DNA of 64,000 nucleotides from Candidatus Heimdallarchaeum endolithica (GTDB taxonomy: Archaea > Asgardarchaeota > Heimdallarchaeia > Heimdallarchaeales > Heimdallarchaeaceae), in NCBI GenBank assembly GCA_021513715.1, contig CP084167.1, forward strand, positions 2,741,174 through 2,805,173. Direction: 5' to 3'. The notes under the pieces are model-generated. The model did no database searches, was not told the DNA's origin, and worked only from the letters and a program-made list of their open reading frames with translations. The position numbers and the translations under genes are program-made. Positions within the stretch are counted from its first letter, which is position 1. Each line of letters opens with the position of its first letter. This document shows positions 28,288 to 37,992 of the stretch, one piece after another.

Positions 28288-29475
28288 TTATCGATTCTTC
28301 AGATGTTCTAATTCTTTTAGATCTTTTATACTTTTGACAAGAATCTTCTTTTTAAACTCCGAATTATGGAAATATGCTAGTTGTTTATGGTCTATTTCTC
28401 GTTTGTATTTTACTTCTATTGCACAATCTTTTCCTATTATAAAATCAATTTCTTTCCCATTAATGACACTGTAGCAAGGATTTTTGTTTTTTAGTTTTAA
28501 AAATACTAGATTCTCAAACAGTGCTCCCTTGTCCTTATAACCTACAAACATTGTTCGTATTCCTGTATCTGCAATATACACTTTTTTTGGTCCTCTTATT
28601 TGCTCATTTAATGATTTTGAACATTTAGGAACCAAGTAAATAAGATAGGTCTCTTCTAAATATGATAGATAATTAGCAATTGTCTCATTTTTTATTCCTA
28701 GCACTTTTCTTAACTTATTAATCGTTAATCTTTTTCCTACCCTCTCACAGAGCAGTACGAACAACTCTTCAAGTTTTTTTATATTCCTTATATTGTACCT
28801 GGAGACTATATCTTTGTATAGAATATCTTTAACCAACTGTAGTAATTTCTCTTGATTTTTTGATAATACATATTCTGGCATTCCTCCTTCACGCAAATAA
28901 TCGTCTACGTATTTCTCATATAGGTAGGATTCAGTTTTTGTTATTGTAAGATTATTAAAATTCAAATATTCTTCAAAAGTCAAAGGCTCTATTTTAACCA
29001 CAATGTTCCGCCCAGTAAGGTAAGCTTTCTTATCCTTTACTACTAGACTATTTGAACCACTCGCATAAATTTTGACATTTTCACTATCGTGTAAGACTTT
29101 AAGTTCTCGTTCGAAGTCCTCTTTATATTGAACCTCATCAAAAAATAAGAATAATTTCTCTTTTCTTTTTAACCCGTGAATCTTTCTAACTTCCTCTACG
29201 ATATCTAGCAGACTAATGGTGTCAAGTGCTGGATGCTCTAAACTTAAGTAAAGTAGTTTTTCAGGTTGTGCTATTTTGTCTTTTAAGATTTTTGCGATTA
29301 ATTGCTTCATAATAGTTGTTTTTCCAACTCTTCTTAATCCCGTAATTATAACTATTTCTGAACTGTTCAATAATTTATATAATCTACTCAAATATTCTTC
29401 TCTTTTTATTCCCGGTGTAGAATATTCCTCTTCCCACCATGGGTTATACAAAAAAAGAATTTCTTCAAGATCCAT
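28288..29475 (-). CDS. AAA-family ATPase with DUF4143 C-terminus
   Basis: This 395-residue protein has Walker A GLRRVGKTT (46-54), Walker B LFLFFDEVQY and a GSNSLVVKD sensor region, followed by a winged-helix segment (KLRKVLGIKNETIANYLSYLEE). The C-terminal DUF4143 part has EIDFIIG and AIEVKYKR, a degenerate PD-(D/E)XK-like fold. Proteins of this group are widespread in archaea and bacteria, often in many copies on mobile or accessory DNA. Their substrate is not known. It stands alone here. Confidence 0.85.
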   Translation of the reverse strand: MDLEEILFLYNPWWEEEYSTPGIKREEYLSRLYKLLNSSEIVIITGLRRVGKTTIMKQLIAKILKDKIAQPEKLLYLSLEHPALDTISLLDIVEEVRKIHGLKRKEKLFLFFDEVQYKEDFERELKVLHDSENVKIYASGSNSLVVKDKKAYLTGRNIVVKIEPLTFEEYLNFNNLTITKTESYLYEKYVDDYLREGGMPEYVLSKNQEKLLQLVKDILYKDIVSRYNIRNIKKLEELFVLLCERVGKRLTINKLRKVLGIKNETIANYLSYLEETYLIYLVPKCSKSLNEQIRGPKKVYIADTGIRTMFVGYKDKGALFENLVFLKLKNKNPCYSVINGKEIDFIIGKDCAIEVKYKREIDHKQLAYFHNSEFKKKILVKSIKDLKELEHLKNR

Positions 29476-29680
29476 ACTTTTTTATTTTCATTTTCTTATT
29501 AAAGTTTTCCGCTATACTGGAAAAAAAGAGTTGTTTTTTACTCCTTATGACGTGAAATGTGTTTTGTAAAAGAGAACTGAGAAATTTGTAGTTAATATTA
29601 TCAAACTTTCTGAACTGAATTTTATTCCTATAATTTGATAATGTTACAAAATTAGTAAAATAGTTGGTTTTTTAATCATT

Positions 29681-30787
29681 TCAGCTTAAATACTTGTCAA
29701 TTTTTGGATTTTGTTTAAGTTCTTTTTTAACTTGTTTAATTTTTTCATTCATTTTATTTATCTCATTTATTGTTTCTTCTTTTGCATATTTTTTTCCTTT
29801 TAGATAGTGTGTAATATTCTTTTCTTCTTTTACTACTTTCATTAGTATCTGTCCTTCTATCAGGAAATTTTTCCAATTTTCCAAATATTTTTCTTTTTCT
29901 CTTTGTAATTCAGTTTTGTAATATCCATAATCAGTATTATTAAAGATCCACCCCAAATTCCTTTTTGTTGCTTTATATTTTTTTATGACCTCCTCTGGCA
30001 TAGGTCTTTGTTTATGTTTATCTCCTATGATGTTAAAGCCCATTTCATATAGAAATATATCACTTGCTCTTTTTATTTCATTATTGATTTTTTCATGTCC
30101 TTGGTTAACATTAATTGCATATAATACAAGTGGAATTTCGTCTGTATACAGTTCATATAGTTTATGCCTTAGCAAACCGATTTGCATATACTTGTTCAAA
30201 GGATCCTTTCCATTGAAATCTACTATTATTCCACATACTTCTTTTTTGCAAAAAAAGTCTATAATTGTATTTGTCGCTTTCTGGCTAGAATCTATTAACA
30301 TATAACCCATTTTTACTTTATTATTCAGTCGTTCTGCAATTTCATAATATTTGTTAATGACTTCTATGAATGACTCTATATTGCTATTTTTGATTCTTGG
30401 AAAATTTTTATTCATCAACGGCGGAATAATGAAATCTGATGGAAAATATTGTATTGCTGTTAATAATTCAATCTCACTTTCTGTTGGAAGTCTTTCTTTC
30501 ACCCAATCAATAAATACAATATTTAGAAGATTGTGCTGTATTTCTCTTCTTATTTTGTCAGATATTTTTTCTGCTTCATTCTCCAGGTTGGTTTTTTTCT
30601 CTATTCTCTTATAAATTTCATTTATTCTTGCCCCTGTTTTTACCATTTTTTCTACTTCTTCTAATGTTATTTTGCTTTTAGATATGGTTTTTGTTGGATA
30701 TTTGATATTTTTATTTGTTAATTGTATTTCTCCAACCTCAAGTAACGCATCGTCAGCTATTGTATCAATTTTCTTTTTTATATTCAT
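29681..30787 (-). CDS. Unknown 368-residue protein
   Basis: I do not recognise this protein. The middle third alternates beta strands and helices (KMGYMLIDSS, CGIIVDFNGKDP, IPLVLYAINVNQG), which suggests an alpha/beta or barrel fold. The last 100 residues are Lys- and Glu-rich and probably helical. There are no membrane segments and no clear catalytic motif. Its start is about 40 bp from the divergent antitoxin-like gene, so the two may share a control region. Confidence 0.65.
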   Translation of the reverse strand: MNIKKKIDTIADDALLEVGEIQLTNKNIKYPTKTISKSKITLEEVEKMVKTGARINEIYKRIEKKTNLENEAEKISDKIRREIQHNLLNIVFIDWVKERLPTESEIELLTAIQYFPSDFIIPPLMNKNFPRIKNSNIESFIEVINKYYEIAERLNNKVKMGYMLIDSSQKATNTIIDFFCKKEVCGIIVDFNGKDPLNKYMQIGLLRHKLYELYTDEIPLVLYAINVNQGHEKINNEIKRASDIFLYEMGFNIIGDKHKQRPMPEEVIKKYKATKRNLGWIFNNTDYGYYKTELQREKEKYLENWKNFLIEGQILMKVVKEEKNITHYLKGKKYAKEETINEINKMNEKIKQVKKELKQNPKIDKYLS

Positions 30788-30823
30788 TAAATAAAATTAT
30801 ATAATGAAAAATATAAAAGACTA

Positions 30824-31411
30824 TTGACAATGAGTTCTTATTATTTGATGAACGAAAAAGAGTTCATATATGTGCTAGCTTTTCTTTATCAGTATTTAAA
30901 GAAGAGTACTAAAGAGTTTATTAACACTACTTTTCTTCAGAAAGCAATATTTTTTCTTTCAAGAGGTTTTCCTGTTTTAGAAAAAAAGTTAGTATTTCGT
31001 CCTCATAGGTTTGGTCCTCATAGTTATAAACTAGAAGAAAAAATACTTGATGCACTGATTAATGAAGAAATTTTAGAAGAGAAAATTCGGTCACGCGATA
31101 AAATATTTTTTTTCACTGAGGAAGGGAAAAGACTTGGTAAAGAAGCTTTTAATTTACTAACCGAAAAAGAACAAAAAGTAATTGATTGGATTGTCAATCA
31201 ACTAATTGGGCTTACTTTAGATGAATTGTTAGCTCTTGTATACTATACGTATGATGATATGACAGTAAACTCTGAAATTAAAAAAGAAATTGATTCAAAG
31301 CGAAAAAAATTAGCATTATCATTGTTTCAGAAAGAGAAAATAACTTTTGAAAAAGCATCTGAGATTGCTGGACTTTCAAAAGATGAGTTAAAAAAGATAA
31401 TCGACAACTGA
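30824..31411 (+). CDS. Antitoxin-like protein: Panacea/SocA-like domain plus UPF0175-type tail
   Basis: This is a 195-residue protein (TTG 30824 or ATG 30830). Residues 30-110 (FLQKAIFFL, RPHRFGPHSYKLEEKI, FFFTEEGKRL) resemble the Panacea/SocA antitoxin fold. The last 30 residues (LFQKEKITFEKASEIAGLSKDEL) match the helix-turn-helix of UPF0175 antitoxins. The gene directly precedes a PIN-like toxin, 9 bp apart, in the standard antitoxin-first order. It should neutralise the toxin and repress the operon. The domain combination is uncommon in my experience. The Panacea part is the less certain assignment. Confidence 0.6.
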   Translation: MTMSSYYLMNEKEFIYVLAFLYQYLKKSTKEFINTTFLQKAIFFLSRGFPVLEKKLVFRPHRFGPHSYKLEEKILDALINEEILEEKIRSRDKIFFFTEEGKRLGKEAFNLLTEKEQKVIDWIVNQLIGLTLDELLALVYYTYDDMTVNSEIKKEIDSKRKKLALSLFQKEKITFEKASEIAGLSKDELKKIIDN

Positions 31412-31415
31412 GGGG
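31410..31415 (+). promoter_or_regulatory. Ribosome binding site setting the TTG start of the PIN toxin
   Basis: GAGGGG, overlapping the antitoxin stop, lies 5 bp before TTG 31421 and supports that unusual start codon. Confidence 0.55.
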
Positions 31416-31420
31416 TTTTA

Positions 31421-31942
31421 TTGTTCATTTGTGATTCAACTTTTTTAATAGCTTTTTATATTGAATTAGATAATCGATTGGATATATTGCTTAAGGTAAA
31501 AAACAAAGACAAAAAAGTTGTCTATTTTATCACACCATTAATTTTTAGTGAAGTCTCTGCGAAATCTCCAGATTTATTTCAAGACAATCCTTCTTTGTTT
31601 CCAGTTTTTCCACAAAAACAAGGTAAAGAAATAGAAAATGAGTATTTACCGTTTTTAGAACCTTTTGTAGGTAAAGGTGAAAGGGAAGTGATTTTGTATT
31701 CAATAAGCTACGGTAAAACCCCAATATTGGATGACAAATTTGCTGTAAAAGTTTGGTTAAAAATTAGTGGGAAAAAACCAATGCGAACTAGTAGGTTCAT
31801 AGTTGAAACTTATTGCTCTTGGGATATTATTTCGAAGTCAGAAGCTATCCATTTGTTGAAAAAATTAAAAGAAAAAGGATTTAGAATAAGTGATGACATA
31901 TTATTATCACTAATTAGAACTATAGATACTTGTAAAAAGTGA
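31421..31942 (+). CDS. PIN-like toxin (DUF3368-type)
   Basis: This is a 173-residue protein with a TTG start. The order of motifs fits DUF3368 PIN nucleases: CDSTFLIAF at the N-terminus (first metal Asp), GKGEREVILYSI (Glu in the middle) and PILDDKFAVKVW (Asp pair). A GTL-like strand is then replaced by TSRFIVE, followed by LLKKLKEKGFRISDDIL. Such enzymes cut RNA when the antitoxin is lost. It follows the antitoxin-like gene by 9 bp. All acidic positions seem present, so it may be active. Confidence 0.75.
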   Translation: MFICDSTFLIAFYIELDNRLDILLKVKNKDKKVVYFITPLIFSEVSAKSPDLFQDNPSLFPVFPQKQGKEIENEYLPFLEPFVGKGEREVILYSISYGKTPILDDKFAVKVWLKISGKKPMRTSRFIVETYCSWDIISKSEAIHLLKKLKEKGFRISDDILLSLIRTIDTCKK

Positions 31943-32036
31943 AATCTTCAATTATATACTTTCGGAGGAATACTTTGTTATGGTTGTGTTTTATATCTTT
32001 AATTGATTTAATTGTAATGTACTGCAATATTACAGC

Positions 32037-32750
32037 TCACTCTTTGAAATCTATGCTTTCTTCAAAACAAGTTTTTATAAATTTGATAATCTTTTTTAAA
32101 GATATATTTGGTAACTCGCTGTGAGTGCAGTTTACTTTATAGACGAGTATATTATCTGCTAAACTTATTGTTGGATAATATTTGCTGTAGTCCTCTGATA
32201 AATTAATCATAAACGGAATTTTCAATTCTCTACATCTTACTATTACTCTCTTTAAAGTTGTTCCTGGATCCAAGAGAATTATACAGCTTATTTTTTCCAT
32301 CAATTCTTTTTCATTCATCACTTTTTCTATTGTTATTTTTCCACCAAAAGAATAACCGATTAAAACTATTTTTGTGCTATCACTAATTTTTTTTAACACA
32401 TATTTCAGCTGTTCAATGTATCTTTTTCCTGTTTTGTCTATATTATACAAATGTGGAGTGAGGTTAACTAGTCCCCAACCATTTTCTGCAAAACTCTTAA
32501 AATACAAGTACTTCGACGAAGAATGCATTTCTCCCTCTTTTACTAAATTATATGACCAAAAGGCTACTTTTTCAGGTATGCCTGGTAATATTATTCCTGT
32601 TACATTTGCTTTTTCAAAATTATTACTCGTTATTATATAATAATTTACTTTATTTTCATCAAATTGTTCTTTTATTGTTGTGACTTTCAGTTCTTTTATT
32701 ATTCTTTTTGTTTCTGAATGTTCAAGGTTATATATTTCTTCTATATTCAT
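32037..32750 (-). CDS. Alpha/beta-hydrolase-fold protein
   Basis: In this 237-residue protein IVLIGYSFGGK gives the nucleophile elbow G-Y-S-F-G. IILLDPGTT holds the candidate acid and NCTHSELP the candidate His, so the triad is complete. VTGIILPGIPEK is the oxyanion-loop region. It could be an esterase, lipase or peptidase; the substrate cannot be told. It lies 35 bp downstream of the interrupted gene on the same strand, so the two formed one operon. Confidence 0.7.
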   Translation of the reverse strand: MNIEEIYNLEHSETKRIIKELKVTTIKEQFDENKVNYYIITSNNFEKANVTGIILPGIPEKVAFWSYNLVKEGEMHSSSKYLYFKSFAENGWGLVNLTPHLYNIDKTGKRYIEQLKYVLKKISDSTKIVLIGYSFGGKITIEKVMNEKELMEKISCIILLDPGTTLKRVIVRCRELKIPFMINLSEDYSKYYPTISLADNILVYKVNCTHSELPNISLKKIIKFIKTCFEESIDFKE

Positions 32751-32785
32751 ATAATGCTACAACTTCTACTTTGCTTGTTAAAAGT

Positions 32786-34315
32786 TTAATTGTAGAGGGG
32801 ATCTAGTTTTTCTAATGCTGCAAAAATAGCAATTAACATTGTTGTAAAATTATTAGCAGTGAATGAAATTTTATTATTTTTACTTTTATTTTTATTTGAA
32901 ACAACTTTCGTTAACTTCAAACCCTCTTTTTTTATGTCTTCTTTGACTTTAGAGTAAAATTTTGTAAGATATTTTATTATTTCGTTGTTTGGTATTTCAA
33001 GCCAATTTAGCTTTTCATTTTTAGTTACTTCAGAAAGGTCATATTGGTATAGTTTTTGAAATTCTTTTACCATAAGGTTATTTTTTTCTCTATCGTATGT
33101 AGTTTTGTATTGATCGTGTAGTTCTTCTAACGTTATATTGATGATCACTACACCACAAAAACTTAATGAACCGAGTCTTGTTATGTTCCTTGCTAAGCAT
33201 ATGGGGATGAATTTGTATTTATCTGGATCAATTCCTAATTCATCTTTCTCTAATATCTCTTCTTGTACAATATCTTGAATTCGTAATTGTTTTTGCTTTC
33301 CAAAATTTGAATAAAGGTAATAAAAATCAAAAGAGCCACTGATACCTGTATCTATTTTCCTTTCTTCGACTGAAACTTTTGAAGTTCTTAATGGCAATAT
33401 TATTTTACCGTCTTTTGTAATTACAAGGCCACTCATTCCTAAAGTGTTAGCAATGGGGATTTTACTCAATGTTAATTTAACTTTTTCAAAAAAGGTACCA
33501 ACATTAGATTTTTGTATTTTCTCCCATTCTCTACTGAACTCTCTAATTATAAGCATATATTGGCTTAAATAAGGGGATAGCAAACTGCGTATAGTAATAT
33601 TTTTGTTAGTTTTTAGCTCTGGGCAATAACCAGAGATCATCTGATCTACAAATGAAGCTTGGCTAACTTTCATAGTAATTGAGTTAGTTTTGTTATCATA
33701 AAGAGATGAAACATATCTTATTCTTAATTGATTCCAGCCATTATCAATGTTATAAAAACCCCAAAAAATATCCTCCTGTACTGGTCGAACTATTTCTCTT
33801 ATGTTTTCTCTCCATTGAAACCCTAAATCAAATTCTTCTAAATTAATATTATATTCAAATAAAGGTTTTCCTTTGTATATAGGTCATAATTCAAAAGTAA
33901 CTGGCCATTTCTTGTCAAATACATAACAAAATTCTGAAAATAAATTAGCGTACAAGTGTGAGAGATAATAATCATCGTACTTTTTTTCAAAAAGTTTACA
34001 CTTTTGTTCATAATAATTCACTACATCTTCGCTGTTACGAAAAATCTTTGACGAATACTTGACAATTTTTCCTATATTTTTTATAGACTCAAGAGATAAA
34101 ATGTAGAGAATGGTATATAAAACAAAAAAAAGTGTTAATAAAGTGGCGTTACTAAAAAAGATAGAAGGATCAAATATCGAAAAAACAGTAAAGAAAGTTG
34201 TCAATGAAATTGAAAGAATAATGAGTATTATAGAGCGTGGGTTTTTTTGAAGAATAATTTTAAGATTAACAGAGTATGGACGAGATCATTTTTTCATTTT
34301 TAGCTTTGAAAACAT
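32786..34315 (-). pseudogene. Membrane-anchored protein broken by two in-frame TGA codons
   Basis: A single frame runs from ATG at 34315-34313 to 32786 (about 509 codons). It is interrupted by TGA at 34288-34286 (tenth codon) and TGA at 33886-33884. Reading through gives two N-terminal hydrophobic helices (SIILIILSISLTTFF, LLTLFFVLYTILYIL), then a charged region and a soluble C-terminal domain. The soluble part from 33673 on has some Nudix-like look (SGLVITKDGKIILP, EEILEKDELGI), but a true Nudix box is not intact. The 295 codons from ATG 33673 could still be made alone. Both stops replace a codon where TGG would fit (KK-stop-SRPYS, FEL-stop-PIYKG). A pseudogene is likeliest. Confidence 0.6.
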
Positions 34316-34412
34316 TATGAAGCAGTTTTTATTTATTTTGATAAGCTTTTTTGTCAAATAAGAAAGTTGATTCTGCATTTTATTGAAAATAAAAAATAAT
34401 AAAAAAAGAGAA

Positions 34413-36521
34413 TTATCTGATTTTTTCTCTTCTTAATTTAACATAGATCGGTAATATCACAATTATAAGAAAAGTAAAGATAAAACTGAACGGAGAAATC
34501 ACCTTTTTTGTATTAGTTCTTTGTACTGTAGTATAAATCGTTGTTTGTTCTGTTATTGTGGTAGTTTCAGTCACTGTTGTTGTTTCTGTCTGTGTTGTTG
34601 TTTCTGTCACTTCTGTTACGCTATCGTCATATAGTGTTATTCCTCCAGTCAGATCAGATTTAAGATAACCTGCTCGTTCCATCCACTCCCAAGCCATATC
34701 TAGATTGTGGTTATATTTGACAATATCATTATAATACCAGAAATCCAATAGAGTGTAAGTAACGCTATCTGATATCAAGTATTCACCATCATGAAGGGCG
34801 TTGTTGATTTCTTCTCTGTCGATTGCGTATGCAATAGCTTTTCTGACAGCGAGAGCTTTGGTATATTCCTCATAACCAGGTTCAGTTAAGAAGACATAGT
34901 TGTCGTCTCCACCGATGAATGGTCTTTTAAGGTTGAATCCCATGAAGCTAAGATAGTTGGTAAGTTTTGATTGTACTTCAAATTTGGGATCAGCTTGCAT
35001 CTCCTTTCTTTCCTCTGGGAAGGAAGCCATGGCCATGATATCGAGTTTTCCAGCTTTGAACTCTGCCAATGCAGAAGTAATATCAGGAATAACACGAATA
35101 TTGAAGGTTTTGATATCTAGATCTTGTTCTGTTCCATCAATAGCTCCAACACCAAACCAGAATGGAGAAGCTTGTAAGACTGTAATTGAGTTCTCAACGT
35201 AATAATCTAACATGTACTTACCACAACCAAATGCAGAAGTACTGTAGGCCTTCCATTGAGGAGTATCAAAAATACCTTCTCCCAAACCAACCATTGGTAC
35301 TCCACCAGAGGAGTATGTAACAGTTGTATTGGTTGTGTTTAAGAAGAATTCAGGTAAAATTTTTATTTTCAAGTCAGGCCAAAAAGGAGCATAGTTTTCT
35401 TTTTCAGGAGTGTCAGGGTCAGCATCGATTTCAATCCAAAATGATAAAGGATCTGCAGAGTCAACCCATATATCATGCATCCAATTATATTTATAAGAAT
35501 CAATACTGGTAATGGGATTTGAATAAGCAAGTAATGTAAATACTGCGTCTTTAGCAGTTACTTGTTGGTTTGTTCCATCACTGAATTCTCCTTTATCACC
35601 AACCATTAAGATGCTGGGATTTACGATGTTTCCATCTTCATCAACTAATGGATCAGAGCTACTATCTCTACCCGTGATGTTAAAGGAAGGATTCCAATAA
35701 ACTTCATCTCGAAGAGTAAATTTGAATAAGAGTTCATTGGTTTCATCTTGTTGCCAATCGATAATTAAACCAGTTTTTATTGGCTCATACCCTGGTGTCA
35801 TTTGTAGTAATGATTCCATGACTAAGGATGAGATGTAAGAACTTGAGGCATCATCTTGCAACAATGGGTTCAATTCTCTCCATTTAGCGTCAGAATCATA
35901 GAATTCTTCAGTGGATGTTTGACCCTCGTGTAAGGATGTGAACTTCATGTAAGGTAATGAATCAACTACACCCCAGCTATCATCATATCCATCTAATGTA
36001 GCCCAATTAGCAGTATAGGAGGGTTGATTGAAGAAAGGAACCATTGGTACAATCTTATCCATCATTAATTGTTGCCAATTATAGTAATGTTGTTGTCTTT
36101 CTGTCATATTCATTATTAGTATACCATCTTCTATCATCTGTTCATTTTCCATCCCATATGGCATTTTAGTATTAATACCAAACATGTTTAGAGAGCCATT
36201 TTCGTTGTATATACCTGTTGGATCAGGGTCATGGTGACCTACTAGTCCTACAAAAAAGAGGTCATAATTATTAGTTTCCAATAGAGTACCTACAAAATTT
36301 GCCCATTCTAAAACTTTGATATTTACTTTAATTCCTATTTCACTTAAGTATTGGGCTACATAAAGACCATAATTTGGACGAAAACCTCCTCCATTAGTTT
36401 TAAATTCCAATTCAAAGAAGTAACCTGGTATCGATGTTTCATTTTCACCGAAAATAGATACTGTTAGAAACGCTGTTATAATCATAAAAGAGAGTATCAC
36501 TTTTTTATTCATTTTTGCCAC
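34413..36521 (-). CDS. Family-5 solute-binding protein, circularly permuted, with Thr-rich stalk and membrane anchor
   Basis: This is a 702-residue secreted receptor for an ABC peptide or sugar importer. After a signal peptide (ILSFMIITAFLTVSIFG) come segments normally found at the end of SBP_bac_5 proteins: LSEIGIKVNIKVLEW, YDLFFVGL, QHYYNWQQLMMDKIVPMVPFF. Only then come the usual N-terminal parts: LNPLLQDD, FTLRDEVYW, VTAKDAVFTLL, then VIPDITSALAEFKAGKLDI and VRKAIAYAIDREEI. It ends with MAWEWMERAGY, a TETTT-rich stalk and one membrane helix followed by basic residues. Translation may be coupled to the surface protein upstream (17-bp overlap). Permease and ATPase genes are not in the window. 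Confidence 0.85.
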   Translation of the reverse strand: MAKMNKKVILSFMIITAFLTVSIFGENETSIPGYFFELEFKTNGGGFRPNYGLYVAQYLSEIGIKVNIKVLEWANFVGTLLETNNYDLFFVGLVGHHDPDPTGIYNENGSLNMFGINTKMPYGMENEQMIEDGILIMNMTERQQHYYNWQQLMMDKIVPMVPFFNQPSYTANWATLDGYDDSWGVVDSLPYMKFTSLHEGQTSTEEFYDSDAKWRELNPLLQDDASSSYISSLVMESLLQMTPGYEPIKTGLIIDWQQDETNELLFKFTLRDEVYWNPSFNITGRDSSSDPLVDEDGNIVNPSILMVGDKGEFSDGTNQQVTAKDAVFTLLAYSNPITSIDSYKYNWMHDIWVDSADPLSFWIEIDADPDTPEKENYAPFWPDLKIKILPEFFLNTTNTTVTYSSGGVPMVGLGEGIFDTPQWKAYSTSAFGCGKYMLDYYVENSITVLQASPFWFGVGAIDGTEQDLDIKTFNIRVIPDITSALAEFKAGKLDIMAMASFPEERKEMQADPKFEVQSKLTNYLSFMGFNLKRPFIGGDDNYVFLTEPGYEEYTKALAVRKAIAYAIDREEINNALHDGEYLISDSVTYTLLDFWYYNDIVKYNHNLDMAWEWMERAGYLKSDLTGGITLYDDSVTEVTETTTQTETTTVTETTTITEQTTIYTTVQRTNTKKVISPFSFIFTFLIIVILPIYVKLRREKIR

Positions 36522-37701
36522 CTCGCTTTTTCAGTAGAACATTAGACGCTATCATTATTACAAGTGTAAATGGTACAATCATTGGAGAAAAGTAAAGTTC
36601 TGCATTGTCTTCTGAAACTGTTTCTATTATAGTCTGATATGTTGTTTCTGTTGATGTTTGGTAAGATGTCTCTGTTACCGTTTCTGTTACTGTTACTGTA
36701 TTTATTAATGTTGAACCTTCTTCTACTTCTATCTTTATAGCCAAACTATCAAATTCTAAAACAGGATAAAAACTATTATAAAATGCTAATATGTAATCGT
36801 GTGGCTTAACACTCACAGCACAAATGTAAATATAGTTTGTGCCTAGGTATAGTGCTTGACTGTTAGTTGCTATTGAATTATTGTTTGTCCACCAAATAAC
36901 TTGTCCTGTTCCGACTTTATCAAAGTCTGGATATGTTGCACTTACAGCATGAAACGTATAATCTGTTGAAACATTGTATTTGTAAAGAATTTTTGGATTT
37001 GCATCATCTGTAAGATCTAACCCCGTATAATAGGTTCTTGGCTCTTTATATCGAGGAAAATAATCTGAAAAATCCTCAACATATGGTGTTCCCTCAGTAT
37101 TAAGTTCGATATTAGATTTTTCTATAGATTGTATAATATCATCTTCATATTCTTTTACATAGAAGATGTGCTCATCTTTATCGAATAATAGTTGAGCTTC
37201 CTCTGAAGGTGCTCCTGGATATGGTAGTTGATATTCTGCTGCAATAATTGTGAGTATGTGAGCACCTGGTGTTAAATTCAAAATAACTGACTGATTTGTA
37301 TCTGTAGTTGTTGAAATATCAATATTTGAAAGCCCAATGTCTATATCATCAATAAATATATTTATTCCCCCAACTATTCTCGTTTCACTATTCTGATTGT
37401 TGAACCAATTAGTTGGTTGAACTCCATCTCCATAGACTCCGTCTACCGATGTTCCTAAAGGAACAGAAATTGAGACATTAAAGAAAAAACGAAAATGGAA
37501 TTCATTATTATTAGAAAGAATTACAGTATTGTTAGTATTAACATCATCAATCTCTACGCCAAAAGAAGGTAGGCTTAAAGATGATTTGATGTTCGTTATA
37601 TAAACTGCATAAGTTTGTTCTGTTGTTTCATTGATTGGTAGTAATGGAGGGATGAAAAAAGCACTTACTATTAGTAGAGCGATATAATATTTTTTTTTCA
37701 T
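36505..37701 (-). CDS. Stalked cell-surface protein of unknown function
   Basis: This 398-residue protein has a signal peptide (YYIALLIVSAFFIPPLLP). A beta-rich Asn/Thr-rich ectodomain of about 320 residues follows, then a Thr/Glu stalk (TVTVTETVTETSYQTS repeated style), one C-terminal membrane helix and a basic tail KKRGGKNE. The stalk matches that of the following binding protein, whose start lies inside this gene, so they likely act together at the surface. The ectodomain family is not recognised. Confidence 0.7.
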   Translation of the reverse strand: MKKKYYIALLIVSAFFIPPLLPINETTEQTYAVYITNIKSSLSLPSFGVEIDDVNTNNTVILSNNNEFHFRFFFNVSISVPLGTSVDGVYGDGVQPTNWFNNQNSETRIVGGINIFIDDIDIGLSNIDISTTTDTNQSVILNLTPGAHILTIIAAEYQLPYPGAPSEEAQLLFDKDEHIFYVKEYEDDIIQSIEKSNIELNTEGTPYVEDFSDYFPRYKEPRTYYTGLDLTDDANPKILYKYNVSTDYTFHAVSATYPDFDKVGTGQVIWWTNNNSIATNSQALYLGTNYIYICAVSVKPHDYILAFYNSFYPVLEFDSLAIKIEVEEGSTLINTVTVTETVTETSYQTSTETTYQTIIETVSEDNAELYFSPMIVPFTLVIMIASNVLLKKRGGKNE

Positions 37702-37992
37702 AAAATCACCGATTATGCATAAATTATCTTTTCTTTGAATAAAAACTTTTTTCTGAGAATAAATGTCGCATTTACATTTGTTAGATTTTTATACTAAAAT
37801 GGTTGAACATTAATAAATTAATTTCTGTTTGTTAACTTATCAATAAATAATTAAAAATTGTTTTTCAATTAATAGTTTTAGCTTTTTAGACATCAAAAGC
37901 ATTGTTCTTGTTTCTTTGCTTGAATTTTTTGTTTAGTTCTAAAAAGTAAAATACCCAAATGTTTTAAGAATGAAAGAAAGGATTAGATAGCA
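37702..37992. other. Divergent control region, no gene seen
   Basis: The gap separates the minus-strand surface-protein operon from the plus-strand HD gene. It is very AT-rich. No repeat or RNA gene is visible. Confidence 0.4.

Noticed and set aside
31939-32124. A 61-codon open frame after the PIN toxin
   Set aside because: It runs into the convergent hydrolase gene and looks like chance hydrophobic text. A tiny membrane protein cannot be ruled out, but the evidence is poor.
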